Positions 36,197-49,400 of a stretch of DNA of 64,000 nt are shown here, in pieces (the first letter of the stretch is position 1; the number at the start of each line of letters is the position of its first letter). The stretch spans positions 13,021,501 through 13,085,500 of the forward strand of contig NC_071668.1 in the NCBI RefSeq assembly GCF_028554725.1, read 5' to 3'. A model generated the notes under the pieces. It was not told the DNA's origin and ran no database searches. It saw nothing but the letters and a program-made list of their open reading frames with translations. The stretch is from Zeugodacus cucurbitae (lineage: Eukaryota > Arthropoda > Insecta > Diptera > Tephritidae). Made by a program: the position numbers and the translations under genes.

Positions 36197-39179
36197 ACCG
36201 AGGTATCATTTCATGCACATCTATGTAGTTAATTCGAAATTGAGTCCGTTTTAAGCCTTCTTCTAACTAATATACTTTTAGAGGGCTATATGCTAGACTT
36301 CTCCTCAATTTTGTCTTTAATAACTATTCTCTGTGCATCTATTTTTTTCATTCGTACAAGAAGTTTTTATTTACCTGCTTCTAAGTCCACTCAAACCTCT
36401 ATATATTATATACACATATCAAATACATACTCTTGATATCTATTGTTAAGATACCTAGCATTTTTTTATTTTATTCAACACTCTATCAAAGCACATTACC
36501 ATCATTCATTGTCTAATACACGCTGCCATAACAAATCGTTAAATGTTCGGCACGCACCGGCGGCCAATAAACGTGAGCATGAGCCGCCACCAGACAAGCT
36601 GGAACTTAATAGCCGCAACTAAATCGATACTTCGACGGTGTAATCTTAATGAAGTGGTGACAATGCGATTTAGGCAATAATATAGAATAAAGGAAAACAC
36701 ATACAGGCATACTTATATGATATGGATATGTGCTCCAGCGTTAAGTTGGCAACAAAGCGACACTTAATAATTCAGTTTAAAATAAATAATTCAAATATAT
36801 CAAACACCGTCGAGACAAAATTGATTATAATTCAAAATCTTATTACAATCCACTTAGATAGTTAGTAGTTAGTGGACCCACGGCGAAGCTGCAGGCATTG
36901 TTATGCTAAGCATTGAACGATTTAAGGCTAAAGCATGTGCGTTCGAATTGGTTATACTTATGCAGATAGAGAGTTGATTTATGCAAAGAGCAGAAGAAAC
37001 AGTGTGTGCGGGTGCGAATGTCCCGTGTTGCGTGTGTGTGGCAACTTGCGGCAACGTGCCACAAATGGGCATGCTGAGGTACATACCTCAGGCTGACGCG
37101 TGGCCGAAAGCGTTTGTTACAATTGTTTGGTTTACAGTTAGCGGTGATGACAAAATTTATGTGTAACTTTTTTTTTTTTTTTTGGCGATTTGGGGAATTC
37201 TGAATGCTTCGGATGGAGCAAGTGTAACTAATTGGTATATATTGTATTTAAGGTGAACCGTAATAGATGTGGTATTTAGTTCAATCAAAATTTGTTAATA
37301 TTCTCTGTATGAGAAGCAGTATAGTCCTGGTCCAATGAAGATACTATCCTTCCCACAAAATGTTGGAATAGATGGAAAGTGCGCCGGACCTCAGTGACCT
37401 ATTGAATAATTATTTAAATAATTCAATCAGTTCCAGGTATTCTACATAAGAGCTTTTCACTCGTTAAGACGGAGATGCACTAATACGTAGCACCTCTTGG
37501 ATTCCAAGCTGTGAGCAGGTTGGTTCTGCTGCGCAATTGTAACAACATACCAAGGAACACAACCTGAATTATGGTAGATTCACAAAAAAATCAAATTCCC
37601 TAGTTGAGCATATATGAAGCAAGTGATTCCACTTTTGCTTGTACTTCCGTCTTTTGACATCAATTTACAGCAATTTTCATAGTAAACTACATACTTTAAT
37701 TGTGCTCCATAAATTCATAAATTTGTTTATGACACCACTAGCTTAATTGTACAACGTGTACGCTCCACCTCATATTTATTTAGTTATAAAAGCACCAGAC
37801 AAAATCGTCACTTGCTTTTACAACTACTTCAGATAGCATTTTGTTGCATGGCCCATTGTAAAACTCGCTGAAGCGCGTGTTGTAAGGTCAACGCGTGTTG
37901 AGAGGAAACGGCAAACTTTCAGAGCAACAACACCCAACACAATAACAATAACAACAGCTACATACATCAAGCCAAAGTTTCGAAGTCAAAACGCAAACGG
38001 CACACCGAACACCTAACGTGAGTTCTAAGAAATGTTGACAATCACGATCAACGTCGCTTTAATTATTACGGTTAGACCAACCGGAAAGCGACAACTTGTA
38101 GGGCCAAAGTCAATGTGAAGGTATAATATGGAAAAAAAGTTGAATCTTCAAGTTAAATGTCGCTGGAAAAGATATACTCTTCAGCGTCAAAAGATATAAA
38201 CGAAGCAAAAACTTGCAGTACAAGCCAAGAAAAAGGCATAAAGCACCTAACGAATTCAGCAGAAGACCAGCTATCAAGTGCTCCACTGCTGACACACAAA
38301 TAAACGTACAGTGGAATAGAAAACAGTTGTCTTTAAAGAGAAAAAGAAATTACCGCACGCAGTGGCGAATTACAAAAGGAAACGCGCTGCACGTTTAACC
38401 CGCTAGCAACACGCATACAAAAAAGAAATATTCTGAAAGAATAAGAGCATAGCGAGTCGAAAGATGTTTTTGTTTTTGAAGCCAAAATGTTGCTTTGGGA
38501 ATAATGTAGATTACAATACTTTTAGTATACTTAAATATTTGCTAGTATTTGAGTTTCACTATTTTTTAGAAGTTTCTCCATTAATTTCATTACTTAGAGT
38601 CCACACAAATCTTCGAATATGTTGTGAAGTAGAAATTATTGTTCTCCATCTTATTTTCTCAAAACATCTTAGTCAATGTGAATTGTGTCACTGGTACACA
38701 GAGGCTACTAGAGCCGAGGCATTCGAGTTGGTATTCCATAAGATTTTGGTATCAACATATATGACCTGGGTTTCTTTCCCAATTTTCTTGCTTGGAACAA
38801 ATACAATTTTTCCGATAGATGGCGCTTGATTGCATTTGAATATGCTAATCCATAGCTGGACCAATATTATATTTTGATCGATGTCTCTTGTATGAACTTC
38901 TCATACAACTAATACGAAATATTATCAAATCCGTTTTTTTTTATTTCTGCTTAACTCGGCTTATCTTTCTTCTATTTACTTATACCATTCGGAAGTATTT
39001 TGGGTAGAGCTTGTAATTAGCCAGTTTTTAAATCATATTCTTTGGAAATATCTATTGTTTTCCCATTATAAAGCCTTTTCGGTGATGTTAATCATCGAAT
39101 CGCACATGTTTCTGAAGAAATTCACTATGTGTGTTCTCAATGTTAAGTAGCTGTTTGTATAGAGTAACGCTAATTTCAC
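36197..39179. other. gene-free DNA; T16 run and a possible 5' leader
   Basis: No gene is recognised. A poly-T of 16 lies at 37168-37183. 37785-38017 has the look of a promoter plus non-coding first exon and is listed separately. The frame at 38464-38829 is rich in Phe and Leu and has no domain. Confidence 0.5.
37785..38023 (+). promoter_or_regulatory. possible TATA promoter and 5' leader exon
   Basis: TATAAAAG at 37785-37792 is followed by TCACTT at 37808-37813 (possible initiator). Then come about 200 bases of CAA/ACAACA-rich, ATG-poor sequence like dipteran 5' leaders, and CTAAC|GTGAGT, a good splice donor, at 38018-38023. The TATA-to-initiator spacing of about 25 is shorter than the usual 30, and no downstream coding exon was found, so this is weak. 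Confidence 0.2.
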
Positions 39180-39715
39180 AGCCACACAAAAAATTTCATG
39201 TCATGATCTGGGGCTCTTACTATGTCTATCATCTGTTTTTGTGTCGCTGAATCCGGGTCCATTTAACCCCATCAGATCCGGGTTTTGAGATAACCCCAGA
39301 AAACCAATATGGTGAACAGCGAATTTTAAAACTAATCGGATTCGCTTGAAACTTGTTTCTCGGTGGTTTTCGGGGTCGCTGTTTACGAATCCAGGGTCGG
39401 TTATTCAAAAATCAAAATGGCGGATGCAATTACATTCTCAGCGTCGCATAATAAGCCACACAAAAAAACTTGTCATGACCTTGTCTTACTTTGTCTATTA
39501 TATGTTTTTGGGGACGCTGAATCCGAAACTGAGGTCCATTTAACCCCATCAGATCAGGGTTTTAAGATAACCACAGAAAACCAATATGGCGGACAACGAA
39601 TTTTAAAACTCCAGGATTTGCTTGAAAGTGGTTTCTCGGGGGTTTTCGGGGTCGCTGATTATGAATCCAGTGTCGGTTATTCAAAAATCAAACTAGCGAT
39701 TCTACGAAAGTCTAA
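39180..39715 (+). repeat. tandem pair of a dispersed repeat, period about 278 bp
   Basis: Two direct copies begin at about 39181 and 39460, each with GCCACACAAAAAA. They share TGTCATGA, CTTACT-TGTCTAT-AT, CCATTTAACCCCATCAGATC (near 39258 and 39537), AACCAATATGG, GGTTTTCGGGGTCGCTG and GTCGGTTATTCAAAAATCAAA. The second copy is cut near 39715. The same family occurs at 26225-26900 in folded form. The open frame 39363-39800 across it is incidental. Confidence 0.8.
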
Positions 39716-42489
39716 GACTCATAAACATTTCATAACTTGCGGAACTCCCGACTCCCTTAAAAGGGTCAAAAAGCAAAAGACAACAGCAGCTTCATCCTAA
39801 ACAACCAATAGTCTTGAATACTTTATTTTATACTCATGAAATGTATGTGTTTATGACGGCTTCCGGTAGTCACAACATTCAACGCCTTCGGTTGTAATGT
39901 CTTCAGATTGAATAGTACTAATGATGTGATTTCTTTCGTTTTGCAAATTTTTACTCTCCTCAAATCATACGATGTAGACAATGTGATGTCTTTATTGAAT
40001 CTGATATATCTACTAAAGGGTTAAATGTTAATAAAGGACAATTTACAGATTTGAAGTGAGTTAATTTTGCAGAGCGTATCTGAGGCATGAAGTCCCGATT
40101 TATATTATTGTGTTTCCAATCATTTGACTTAGATCATATGATCTGATATCACATGATCTGTTTCTATTACGACTTTTGATCTCGAAATAAATCACAACTG
40201 AACTAGATTTCAAATATACTTCCCATTACCACCACATTCAACGAAATAAAGCATAGTTTCGCCACCTTACAAGCAACCACAAAATGTTGAAATCGCTTGC
40301 TATGCCAGCAGCTGCTTCTCCTTAAATTTTAATTAAAAAGAAATCATAAAAAAATCTTTATTTTCTCTGAGTTAGTATGTTAAATTAGCTCATTGTAAAA
40401 GTAACACACAACATAAACATTTCCAGCATTAATGGCTGGCATATCATCGTCTTCATCATCATCATCATCACAAGCAAGCACAAGTACCACAGATAAAGCA
40501 AAAGGTAGCAAGTAACATTAGCAGCAGCAGTAGCAATGTGTTGATTACCGAAATAACAAGTGGAGAAAATGTGTAAAAACGAGAAAAAATTAAAAAAATG
40601 AAATAAAAATCTTTTATAGCGAAAAAAGTAAAACAAATTGTACGCGCTTACCTGTTAGCCAATACACAAGTCGGCACTTGCGCCATTCCACCAACAGCAA
40701 ACGCGCAGTGTTACAGATTTATGACCGCCAACAATGTTAAGATACCACATTTCACTTGCATGTCGCCCAGTTGGCAGTCACCACTTCTTTATATAAACTC
40801 CAATATACCCCTTTACCCGCTCAAATAATTGTCTATGCCCCAACATTTGCTACACATTTTATAATTTTTTCATTCATTTAAATTCGTCGCTTGTGGTCAC
40901 CAATACCATTGCACATGTATTTGTTTATCTCTAAAGCACTTGCCACTGTCACTTGAGGTCAGTGAGCATTTTGATATGAGTGCCTCGGTTGCGTCTATCA
41001 TAAACACCATTTTATCCACCGCAGCGCTAGCACAAGTGTCTGCTTCTACCGATGCGCTGATGATGTTAATGTTATTATTGTTGTTGCTGCTGGTGATGGC
41101 GATGTTGACCATTTTAACAATTCAATCTGCGCGCGCTCAATTCCGCGTATAAACATATAAACTTCTTGTGTTGTGTGAAGAGAGAAAGATGCCTAGATAT
41201 CTGGGTATTTGTATGAAATGACGACGCTTTGCACTTGGCGTTTGTCGCCGCCGCGGTGTTTTACGGCTAAATTTGTTGCTGCTGATAAATCAACTTTTTA
41301 TGGTTTGCACCGTTGTGTTTCACAAACTTACAGTTCATTTTTAATTTGATTTAATTTTGAGTTTTTTCGCGTTTATTTCCCGCCGCTCTACCTTCTCCAA
41401 GTCGAATGACTTTATGTTTTTGTTGTTTTGGTTTTAATGAATTTTTATTATACTCCGCTGTTCGAGAGATTCTAATCATAATTCGTGTGAATTTGTAACT
41501 GGAGTAACAAGTGGACGTTGCGTTGTCTCGCTTTTATTGTAGTTGTTGTGGTGGAGCTGAATGACAGCACGTTCGTTGTTTGTCGCGCGAAGCTTTTCGC
41601 TTTAATCAATTGCTTGATGTTGTAATCGGTATAATGTCTTTCTTACCAAATTACGCAGAAACGGTGTGTGGAGAAATGCAGCGAGAAGAACGCCGAATTT
41701 CTTTGTTTCGAGTTTGAAGCACTTTTTAATTAAATTTTAGCTTGAAAAGCTATGATAACAGAAGCAGCGCTTGGCATACATATTAGTTAATTAGAAATGA
41801 AAATATAGTTATATGAAAAATATCGACGATTACTAACAATAACTTAAAGCTTTTCAATTGCTCTGCTTTTTTATTATTTTAATTTAAGATGTGATTAGAA
41901 CTAAGGTTAGATTTAGGTATAGCCGTGCTTTACATGATGAAGCCTAGAGTTGATTACATTTGGTTTCTTTGATATACATATGGAGGTACAAATGTGTAAA
42001 TTAGGCTGTGCTAAGCGTCTTACTCCCGCTGAATATTATGGAGATATTTCTCTCTTTAACCGAGAAATAGTCAATTTTAGAGCGAAGTTATTATATGTAT
42101 CACATAAGGTTAAGACAGTGCATACAACCAATATAATTAATTCATTTATTGCCCGATAAATAAGGATAAAATCCACTATTATGTTACAATATAAATTCAA
42201 CCGGGAGGTTGTAGTTTTCGATCAGATTTGTCCCAAATATGTATGGTCCCTTGTTCTAAATTGAACATTCTTCTTTCGACAGTAATGTTGGCGGTGGACG
42301 ATCCCTTCACGATACCGAAGAAAATTTGCCTCCGCGCTTCAGCAAGATATCATCTTTTACTCAAGTTGTTACTCTTGATACAGCAATTCTGATCCGTGAC
42401 TTCCAGTCCAGGCCCCTTAGGAATGAAATTATGACTAAGAATCAACGCACTTTCTAGTATGTCGATAGAAAAATCGAAAAACATTTACA
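39716..42489. other. gene-free DNA
   Basis: No gene is recognised. An ATC/CAT run lies at 40454-40471 and GTT/TTG-rich tracts at about 41060-41115. Short open frames around 40900-41150 overlap on both strands and have no domain. Confidence 0.5.
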
Positions 42490-42491
42490 TA

Positions 42492-43421
42492 TTAGGTTGG
42501 CAAATATCTCCCTTCCGGCTTTTTGTCTTTTGAATTTCGCGGCTATGCATAAAGCCCATAAAGCGCTACAGAGCTCGTATCTGGCAATACTATACATCTT
42601 TGAAAGATCGTGACATAACCTACAAAACGTTCCTTGAGAATAATGGTGTTTTGGGGAATGGTACTCTATCACTTCGAACTGCGGAGGAATGGTTTCGACG
42701 ATTCAGAGCGGGTGAAAACCACACCATGGATAAGCCAGCCGGCAGAAGACCTGTGACGACGAATACCGATAAAATCATGGAAAACATCGTGTTAGACCGG
42801 CATGTGGCAACTCGTGACATCGCCCAGGAGATGGTAGTTAGTCAATAAACCATTTTAAACCATTATCAGAATGTTGGATACACAAAAAAGCTTGATGTTT
42901 GGGTGCCGCATGATTTGACGCAAAAAACCTTCTGGACAGAATCAACGCCTGCGAACGAACTCGACCCATTTTTAAAGCGGATGGTGACTGGCGACGAAAA
43001 ATGGGTTCACATACAGCAATATCAAGCGAAAACGGTCGTGTTCGATTCCGGTGAATCGTCCCAAACAGTGGCCAATCCGAGAATGACAGCCAGGAAGGTT
43101 TTACTGTGTGTTTGGTGGGATTGGAAGGGAATCATCGACTATGAGCTGCTCCCATATGGCCAGACCCTTAATTCTACTATCTACCGCGAACAACTGGACC
43201 GTTTGAAGCAGGCGATCGGCGAGAAGCGTCCAGAATTGGCCAACAGGAAGGGTGTAGTGTTCCACCAGGATAACGCCAGATCACACACTTCGTTGATGAC
43301 TCATCAGAAGCTACGGGAGCATGGATGGAAGGTTTTATCGCATACAAAATATAGCCCGGACATAGCGCCACCTGTTCCTGTCCATGGCGAACGCCCTTGG
43401 TGGTGTAAAGTTGAACTCCGT
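42492..43421 (+). mobile_element. mariner transposon, 3'-truncated, intact 5' end
   Basis: The 5' terminal inverted repeat, TTAGGTTGGCAAATATCTCC, starts at 42492 directly after a TA (42490-42491). This fixes the left boundary and shows the family's terminal sequence. Homology to sister copies stops after the KVELN codons at about 43421, so the last 150 or so bases and the 3' repeat are absent. Compared with the 60036 copy, a piece is also missing near 42630, between the TACAAAACG and TTCCTTGAG words. Confidence 0.9.
42596..43421 (+). pseudogene. mariner transposase pseudogene, third catalytic Asp deleted
   Basis: The N-terminal part (about 42600-42846) reads RTAEEWFRRFRAGENHTMD and MENIVLDRHVATRDIAQEM, the helix-turn-helix DNA-binding region, and ends at a TAA where the other copies read a codon of the VSHQT stretch. 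The catalytic part (about 42903-43421) keeps the first aspartate in TGDEKW (about 42990), the WWDWKGI block, and the second aspartate in HQDNARSHTS (about 43264-43293). Just after YSPDIAP, near 43370, about ten bases are missing compared with the other copies. That removes the SDY codons with the third aspartate and shifts the frame. The N-terminal and catalytic parts are thus separated by a stop, and the active site is lost. Confidence 0.88.
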
Positions 43422-46090
43422 TGGACAATGTTAATACCTAACTGATATAATGGGATGTTTCTGTTATCTCTTAAATCGAGGACTTGTATATCGAAGGATA
43501 TATGTATATTGGAACAACTCTGAATGGGTAGTGGGCACCACCGACTTAATTTTCATGGCAGAAATATGCCCGGAGGATTGCTAATCTATTTGTTTAATAT
43601 TGGTGGGAATGGAGATCGAGCAATGGTTTACAATTGTATTAATTTAAAGTACTATACGCCAGTATACACCAGTTGCCTTACATAATAGAGGTATAAGTAA
43701 ACCTTTTCTCTCGTATAATTATATATTTTATGTACATATGTATGATCAAATTAAAATTTGTTACACATTATATATTAAAAAAATACTGCTAAATTGTAGG
43801 ACATTTGATCGGCAATCTCTTTCATCGCCTTTCCCCCACAATATCCAACAGGCATTTCTGGTTATCAGCTTGAGCTACTTTCTAAAAACCATAAAGTCAT
43901 ATTTGACAGACTATAAATTGTTTAATTTCTTTGTGGTCAACAAAATTGCCGCCAACACTCATTAATTAATTTGTACAGCATTTTATGCCTGCACCAACAA
44001 CAAATGAGCATAAAAATGCCAAGCCAAATACAAATGTTGCTCAAATGACCATAGACAAACCTACAAATGTAGATAAACACACCAGCATTTGCGCAGCAAC
44101 AATTATGCATACAATTACCACAAATGTGGTTTTTGTTTTTATTTTAGTTTTTTGTGTGCTTATGCAACATGCTGTATGCCGCATGCTGCTGCCGCAAACA
44201 CCACAACCACCATATCAAAAGCTAATAAATTTGCTGACCGTTGGAGTAAAAGTTGCAGCTGCAGGTGCAGCAAACACAATAGTGCCATGACGGCAAAGTA
44301 GAAACAACAACAGCAACAACAACACACAGTAGTGTATTTATGGCTTTGCCGCAACTGTGCGACAATTGTGTGCACTGGCGCTAGCAACATGTTGTTGCAA
44401 CAACAAGCAACGCTTTGCTGTTCATATTTACAAATGTCAAGCCATAAAATATGTTACCATATATTGCCATTATGCTGTGCGCCAGTGTGTGTGTGTGTGC
44501 GCGGGGGAGGTGTGTTCACCGGTATACAATAGAGTTGTTTGTGTATTTAATGTGTGGCGCTTGGCGACACGAGTGTTGCCTTGTGGTTATATATCAACGC
44601 AAATATGGACATTCTTTCAAACTGTGGCTGCTTTTGCTGCTGTTGTTGCTGTGGTGGTACGTTACATAGTTGGCAACACGGAACGTGAGAATAAACACAA
44701 TCGTCATAACGCTTGCATTTACAAATGTTTGCTGACGCATGCGTTGCGACTCTGGTGTTGCTTTTGTTGTTGTACATTTTGTTGTTGTTGGTTTTTTGTA
44801 TACACTGTTGGTTTGTGCTTATGTTTACATGCATATTGTACTTGTTGCCTTATGCCGGAAGTGCTTAGCCATAAATGTTGATGCTGTCAAGCGGCATAAC
44901 CGCATTGTTGCATGCCACCAATATTGCAATATTGATATACATACATATGTATATTATAAATATGTTGCAACAAGATGATCAATGTATAACTGCAGACATT
45001 TGAGAGGCACTACATTGAGATTTTCTCCGACTTTTAAAAGTTTTTATATAAAATAATTTTTCTGGGAAAAAAATTGTGACTAGGTCCAGCAAATATTTTC
45101 AGTTCATTTCAATACCTAGGTATTTATATGGCATAGCCCAGTTAGACTCATGCAACACAATGTGAATAATCACAAACAGTTTTTAGACTGCACTTTTCAG
45201 TGTAAACACTAATGAATACATACTATATACGACTCTCGTACTACATCGTCTACACATTCTCCTTTGTAAGCGCAATTTGTTAATCATCACTGTTGCATGC
45301 CATTCTGTGATAATTTTAACTTTTGTTTGGCAGCAACATGATCGACTTGGGCGCGTCTACCATTTCGACTAGGTCACATTCCGGTGTGAGTGAAAATTAC
45401 GATTGTGCCGCTTCGTGTGGTGAAAGAGAACGTACGAATTGGAAAGGTACGATTTTGGTGAAATTAATTTATGCAAAATTATTGCCATAAATACGATAGG
45501 CACAACTAAATGGAAAGCAATTGATGGCTAATAGTGGGTGTAAGGTAATATTTTTGCGATTTTGTGACATTGAACAGCGTTTGGAGTTTACTAGAGCAGA
45601 TACTTTTGAAAAATTATATTTTTTATATACGTCTAAATATACTTTTACTCATACTTATTTTTTATGAATTTCTTTAAACGATGAAGCAAATATTCCAAGC
45701 TTTTGGCACGCAAATAATCTAAATTTCGTATAGACGGGACTTTATGCTCTAAAATCTACTAGAGTGCTCTTATTATCAGGAAAATAATTAAAAAAATCCG
45801 ATAAAATAATTATCAGGACGAAGTAGTTGAATCTTAATCCTTCCAAAACCCACAACTGAGACCTCAAAAACCTCATAATACTATAGATAAATCATATTAA
45901 TACGAAATGTACATTGTTGCGTTAATCGTGTCACCATCATCGTCTCACCAGTATAATCGAGTATCACCATAACCTTAGAATAGATCCGTATTTTTGACCT
46001 AGTCATTCTTATGGTACCTTCCATTGAACTTTTTGTCAATTAAACCAAAAATATTCCACCGGAGCCATTTTTCTTTTCTGAGAGTTTAAA
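43422..46090. other. gene-free DNA, microsatellite-rich
   Basis: No gene is recognised. A GT run lies at about 44485-44499, and TTG/CAA tracts occupy much of 44160-44850. These keep frames of up to 174 codons open (plus 44357-44881), rich in Cys, Val and Phe and without a domain. 44980-46090 shows nothing. Confidence 0.5.
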
Positions 46091-46092
46091 TA

Positions 46093-46413
46093 TTAGGTTG
46101 GCAAATATCCACCTTCAGCTTTTTTGCTCTTTATTCAATGTTTTATAAAAAGTGTTACAGTGGAACCGTTCAAATATGACCCGTTTCGTTCGATAATTTT
46201 TCCATCTAGACGGCAATTTAATAATATCCCCCTCGTAGACGCCCCCCTCCTTTTTTGAGAAGAACTCGGACAGCCAATTTTCACAAGCCTCCAGCAAAAC
46301 CTTCCTGGCCGTCAATCCCGGCTTGGCCACTATTTGGGACGTTTCACCGGCCTGCGGACACGACCGTTTTCGCTTGATATTGTCGTAGTATGTGATCCAT
46401 ATTGCCAACTTAA
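46093..46413 (-). mobile_element. internally deleted mariner (non-autonomous), both ends and TA duplications
   Basis: This is a 321-bp element. Its plus-strand left end is TTAGGTTGGCAAATATCC (after TA at 46091-46092) and its right end is TTGCCAACTTAA (before TA at 46414-46415), so it is bounded by inverted ends and target duplications. On the minus strand it keeps YYDNIKRKRSC (about 46395-46360) and VAKPGLTARKVLL, joined directly to EACENWLSEFFSKK and IKLPSRWK, so both catalytic motifs HQDNAR and SDYHLF are gone. The left terminal repeat is long; the right one keeps only about 13-15 recognisable bases. This is the usual structure of a deletion derivative on the way to a MITE. Confidence 0.82.
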
Positions 46414-46415
46414 TA

Positions 46416-49400
46416 TGAATCTGCACTTGACTACTTCATTCAAAGCTCACCACTTTCATTAACCCACTGCACACTCACTGCTCATTATACAAGTAGCCAC
46501 TTGTCTTACACACATCGTCATCATTAACAACCTCAATCACCAGGTCGACTAAAAACTCACCTGTTCAAGTGAGCGCGGTAATTGCAAGTAATAATGACAA
46601 GTACCCACCTAAGCGTACATGCGCAGACAAACAGGCAACAACAAAGCATTTGAAGAAGTCTGTGAGATGCTTGTTGAAGCATATGACACCGAGCGTTGAG
46701 TTGAATGGCGAATGCCAAAGACTTGTTTTGTCTAAATAAGACGAGACGCGCTGTCTCAGGCAATGATGATGATGATGGCGATGCCACAATGATGGCTCTT
46801 AGCTGTTAGCTGTTGCTTGATGCCACAATGCTGACAATGACAATGACAACAACAGCAAAACTTTTCGGTGGAACAGCAACAACTACAACAAGCCATATAA
46901 AGTGGACGAGCAAACAACTACAATACACTTGTTAAAAGCGCTGACAAGCAGAAAGGACAACAACAACAACACATATATAAATTCATATACAAACAAAAAA
47001 CACAAGCGGATGGAAAGAAAAGCACAAACAACACACGCACACAAGCGTACCAACCACTTGGCGCACTCGCCAATTGAGCTGATCACAGCGAGTACTACTT
47101 GAGCGTTTTACATCACAAGATCATCATGACAGCCATGACAACTCAAAAATATTGTGAATATCGCTTTTTATTACGCTTGTCATTTTAGCCGGACTGGCTG
47201 CCACAATGCTGTCGCCGTCGCCGCCGCTGCTGCGTGTCATTTCATTATTTTATTTTTTCTCTTTTCAACGGTTGACCACCATTCTTCACATTTTTATTAT
47301 TTACAGCGAAGCGACTACTTTTACACCAACACATACATATATATTTGTATGTATGCTTGTGCGCATGCGCGCGCTACTTTGATTTTCTTGCGCCGCGAAA
47401 GCGTTGTTTTTGCGCTCAAGTCGGGGTTAACTAAATTTGATGAGCATTGTTGTGTTCACTATTTGTTCTTGTTGTTGTTGTTAGTGTTTTTGTAGCGTTT
47501 GCTGGTGTTTTTGTTGTTGTCTTACAGCTGAAGTTTGACAGTTTGCTGCCTTTTATGGTTTAATTTACAACAAAAGTTGCCTCCATTTGCTGTCGCTACT
47601 TTGTTATTGTTGACAATAACAACAACAATGCAATCAAGCGAGTGTGTCTTCAACAGCATTCTTCAATGGCAGCACTGTCAACGGCATCATCTTTGACTTT
47701 GATAGCAAATGCGTAGCGCACTAATATGAAGCAAACTTATTTTTATATTTGTAATATCTCACCACATCAGCTCCTAATCATTCGTCCGCCGCTTGGTACT
47801 TTTTTCATTGGGTTTGAGCCTCAGAGAGTGATCCATTCTGTAAATTTGATAGGTATTGGCGTAGAAACTTCTGGAAAATTGGGAAGAAATTATTCAGTGA
47901 CACCCTGTAACTTAGTATAGAAGACTAATATTATCTCAATTATATTGAATTAAACGTAGAACTGATTTTGGAACGAGAGGACGCTCTTTTATATTCGAAA
48001 AACACCAAAGACTGCCAGTACAGAGTAGATGTCGGTTTCGAAACACTTGGATAATACTGCCAATATGGTCTCCCTGGACCTATTGAAATATAACTCCGAT
48101 TTCCTACACATTTTGAACCTAACATCAATGGAAGAAAAATAAATATTATACATCTCTACTGCTTTGAAGAAACTCTTCCGGTGGTTCTAATCGAAATCCC
48201 AGAAATATCCTAACAGGGTTGCCAACTTTTACTGCATTTTCATAAACAGAAGTTTCTTTTTAACACTGTATGGGGTAAACAAGTTCCAAATCATCTCATT
48301 GCCTCAACACAAACGACGCCACTGTCATCCCTCTTTAGCCACGGATCAATTTTATAAACGCTTCGCCTCTGTCGCCCATTTCAGCCACTGACCAACTTTA
48401 CCGCCGCATTATAGTCTCGGACAGCCGGACAGCTGGACACTTGGACTTGAATGTGGACAGCGCCTAAATGATGTGTAATAAAAATGTTTAATATCCAAGC
48501 ATATGCCGTTTGTCATGCGTGGCTAACATGTGATTTTCAATTCTTTGTAACACATATACTCTTTGTTGTTGTTGTTGCTGTCATTTTTAAATTGTCTTCA
48601 TCTCGCTCGCTCAACGCTGCTTTTTATGCCATTTTTGGCATTAATTTGTGTTTTTGTTTCAATGTTTCTGATTTAATCAGGGGTAACAACGCGGCAAAAG
48701 CGTTGATCCTCCTGCTCATCCGACACTACCGTTGCTTGTTGTTGGTAGTTGCTGTTGCTGTTGCTGCGACTGCTGTTTATTGCACTACTCCGCTTTGGGT
48801 TAATTGTTACATGTCATCGCGCTGTCAGCGTTTCTTTCTTTTTTTTTCAATATGACGGCGGCAGCTTTCCTAAATGGCTTAAGTCGCATTGCTGTCAAGC
48901 GTTTTTATGTTGCGGCATTCAGCAGAATTACATTTTCGGGGCATCAGTGCAAATTATGCGCTACTCTTCTTAATTAATTTTGTGTTTTTGTTTTTTTGGT
49001 TTTTTGAGAAAAATGTTAATCAAGTGAAAGATTTTCAGTATGTAAAGAAAGCGCAAATATTTATGGCATTAACGCTTATGTTTTGTGGTATGGAACAAAA
49101 GACTTAAGCAGCGAACTCGATTTTGATTCAAAAGTGGTAGTTGAAACTTTTGAATATCTTAGTATTAAAAATCATAGGAATTGATGCCTGGATGGTGAAA
49201 AAGTGAATAATATTCATAAAAATAAGATTTTTTCATAAGAAGAAGAATAACAGTACCCAGTACAGGGCTTCAATCAAAATTTGACTAATTAGCTAGATTA
49301 TTTCCTCATTCCAGAAGTGAGAGAGGTTGAAATGAAATTCTAACGAACGGATTATGGTCCGTACGCCTACAAGTTTTTGAAAAGTAGACGAAGATTCGTT

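Noticed and set aside
37168..37183. T16 as a Pol III terminator of a small RNA gene
   Set aside because: No A-box or B-box, and no tRNA-like fold upstream. Simple homopolymer.
38464..38829. 121-codon plus-strand frame
   Set aside because: AT-rich codons giving a Phe/Leu-rich product without domain; random-like.
39363..39800. 145-codon plus-strand frame
   Set aside because: It lies on the tandem repeat at 39180-39715, which is in inverted arrangement elsewhere and is broken in the other copy.
40454..40471. ATC/CAT run and the other CAA, GTT, AC and CAGA runs as functional elements
   Set aside because: Ordinary insect microsatellites with no regular spacing. None forms a spacer-repeat array, so there is no CRISPR-like structure.
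44357..44881. 174-codon plus-strand frame
   Set aside because: It is made of TTG/TGT/GTT simple repeats, giving runs of Cys, Val and Leu, and is also open in other frames. There is no domain.
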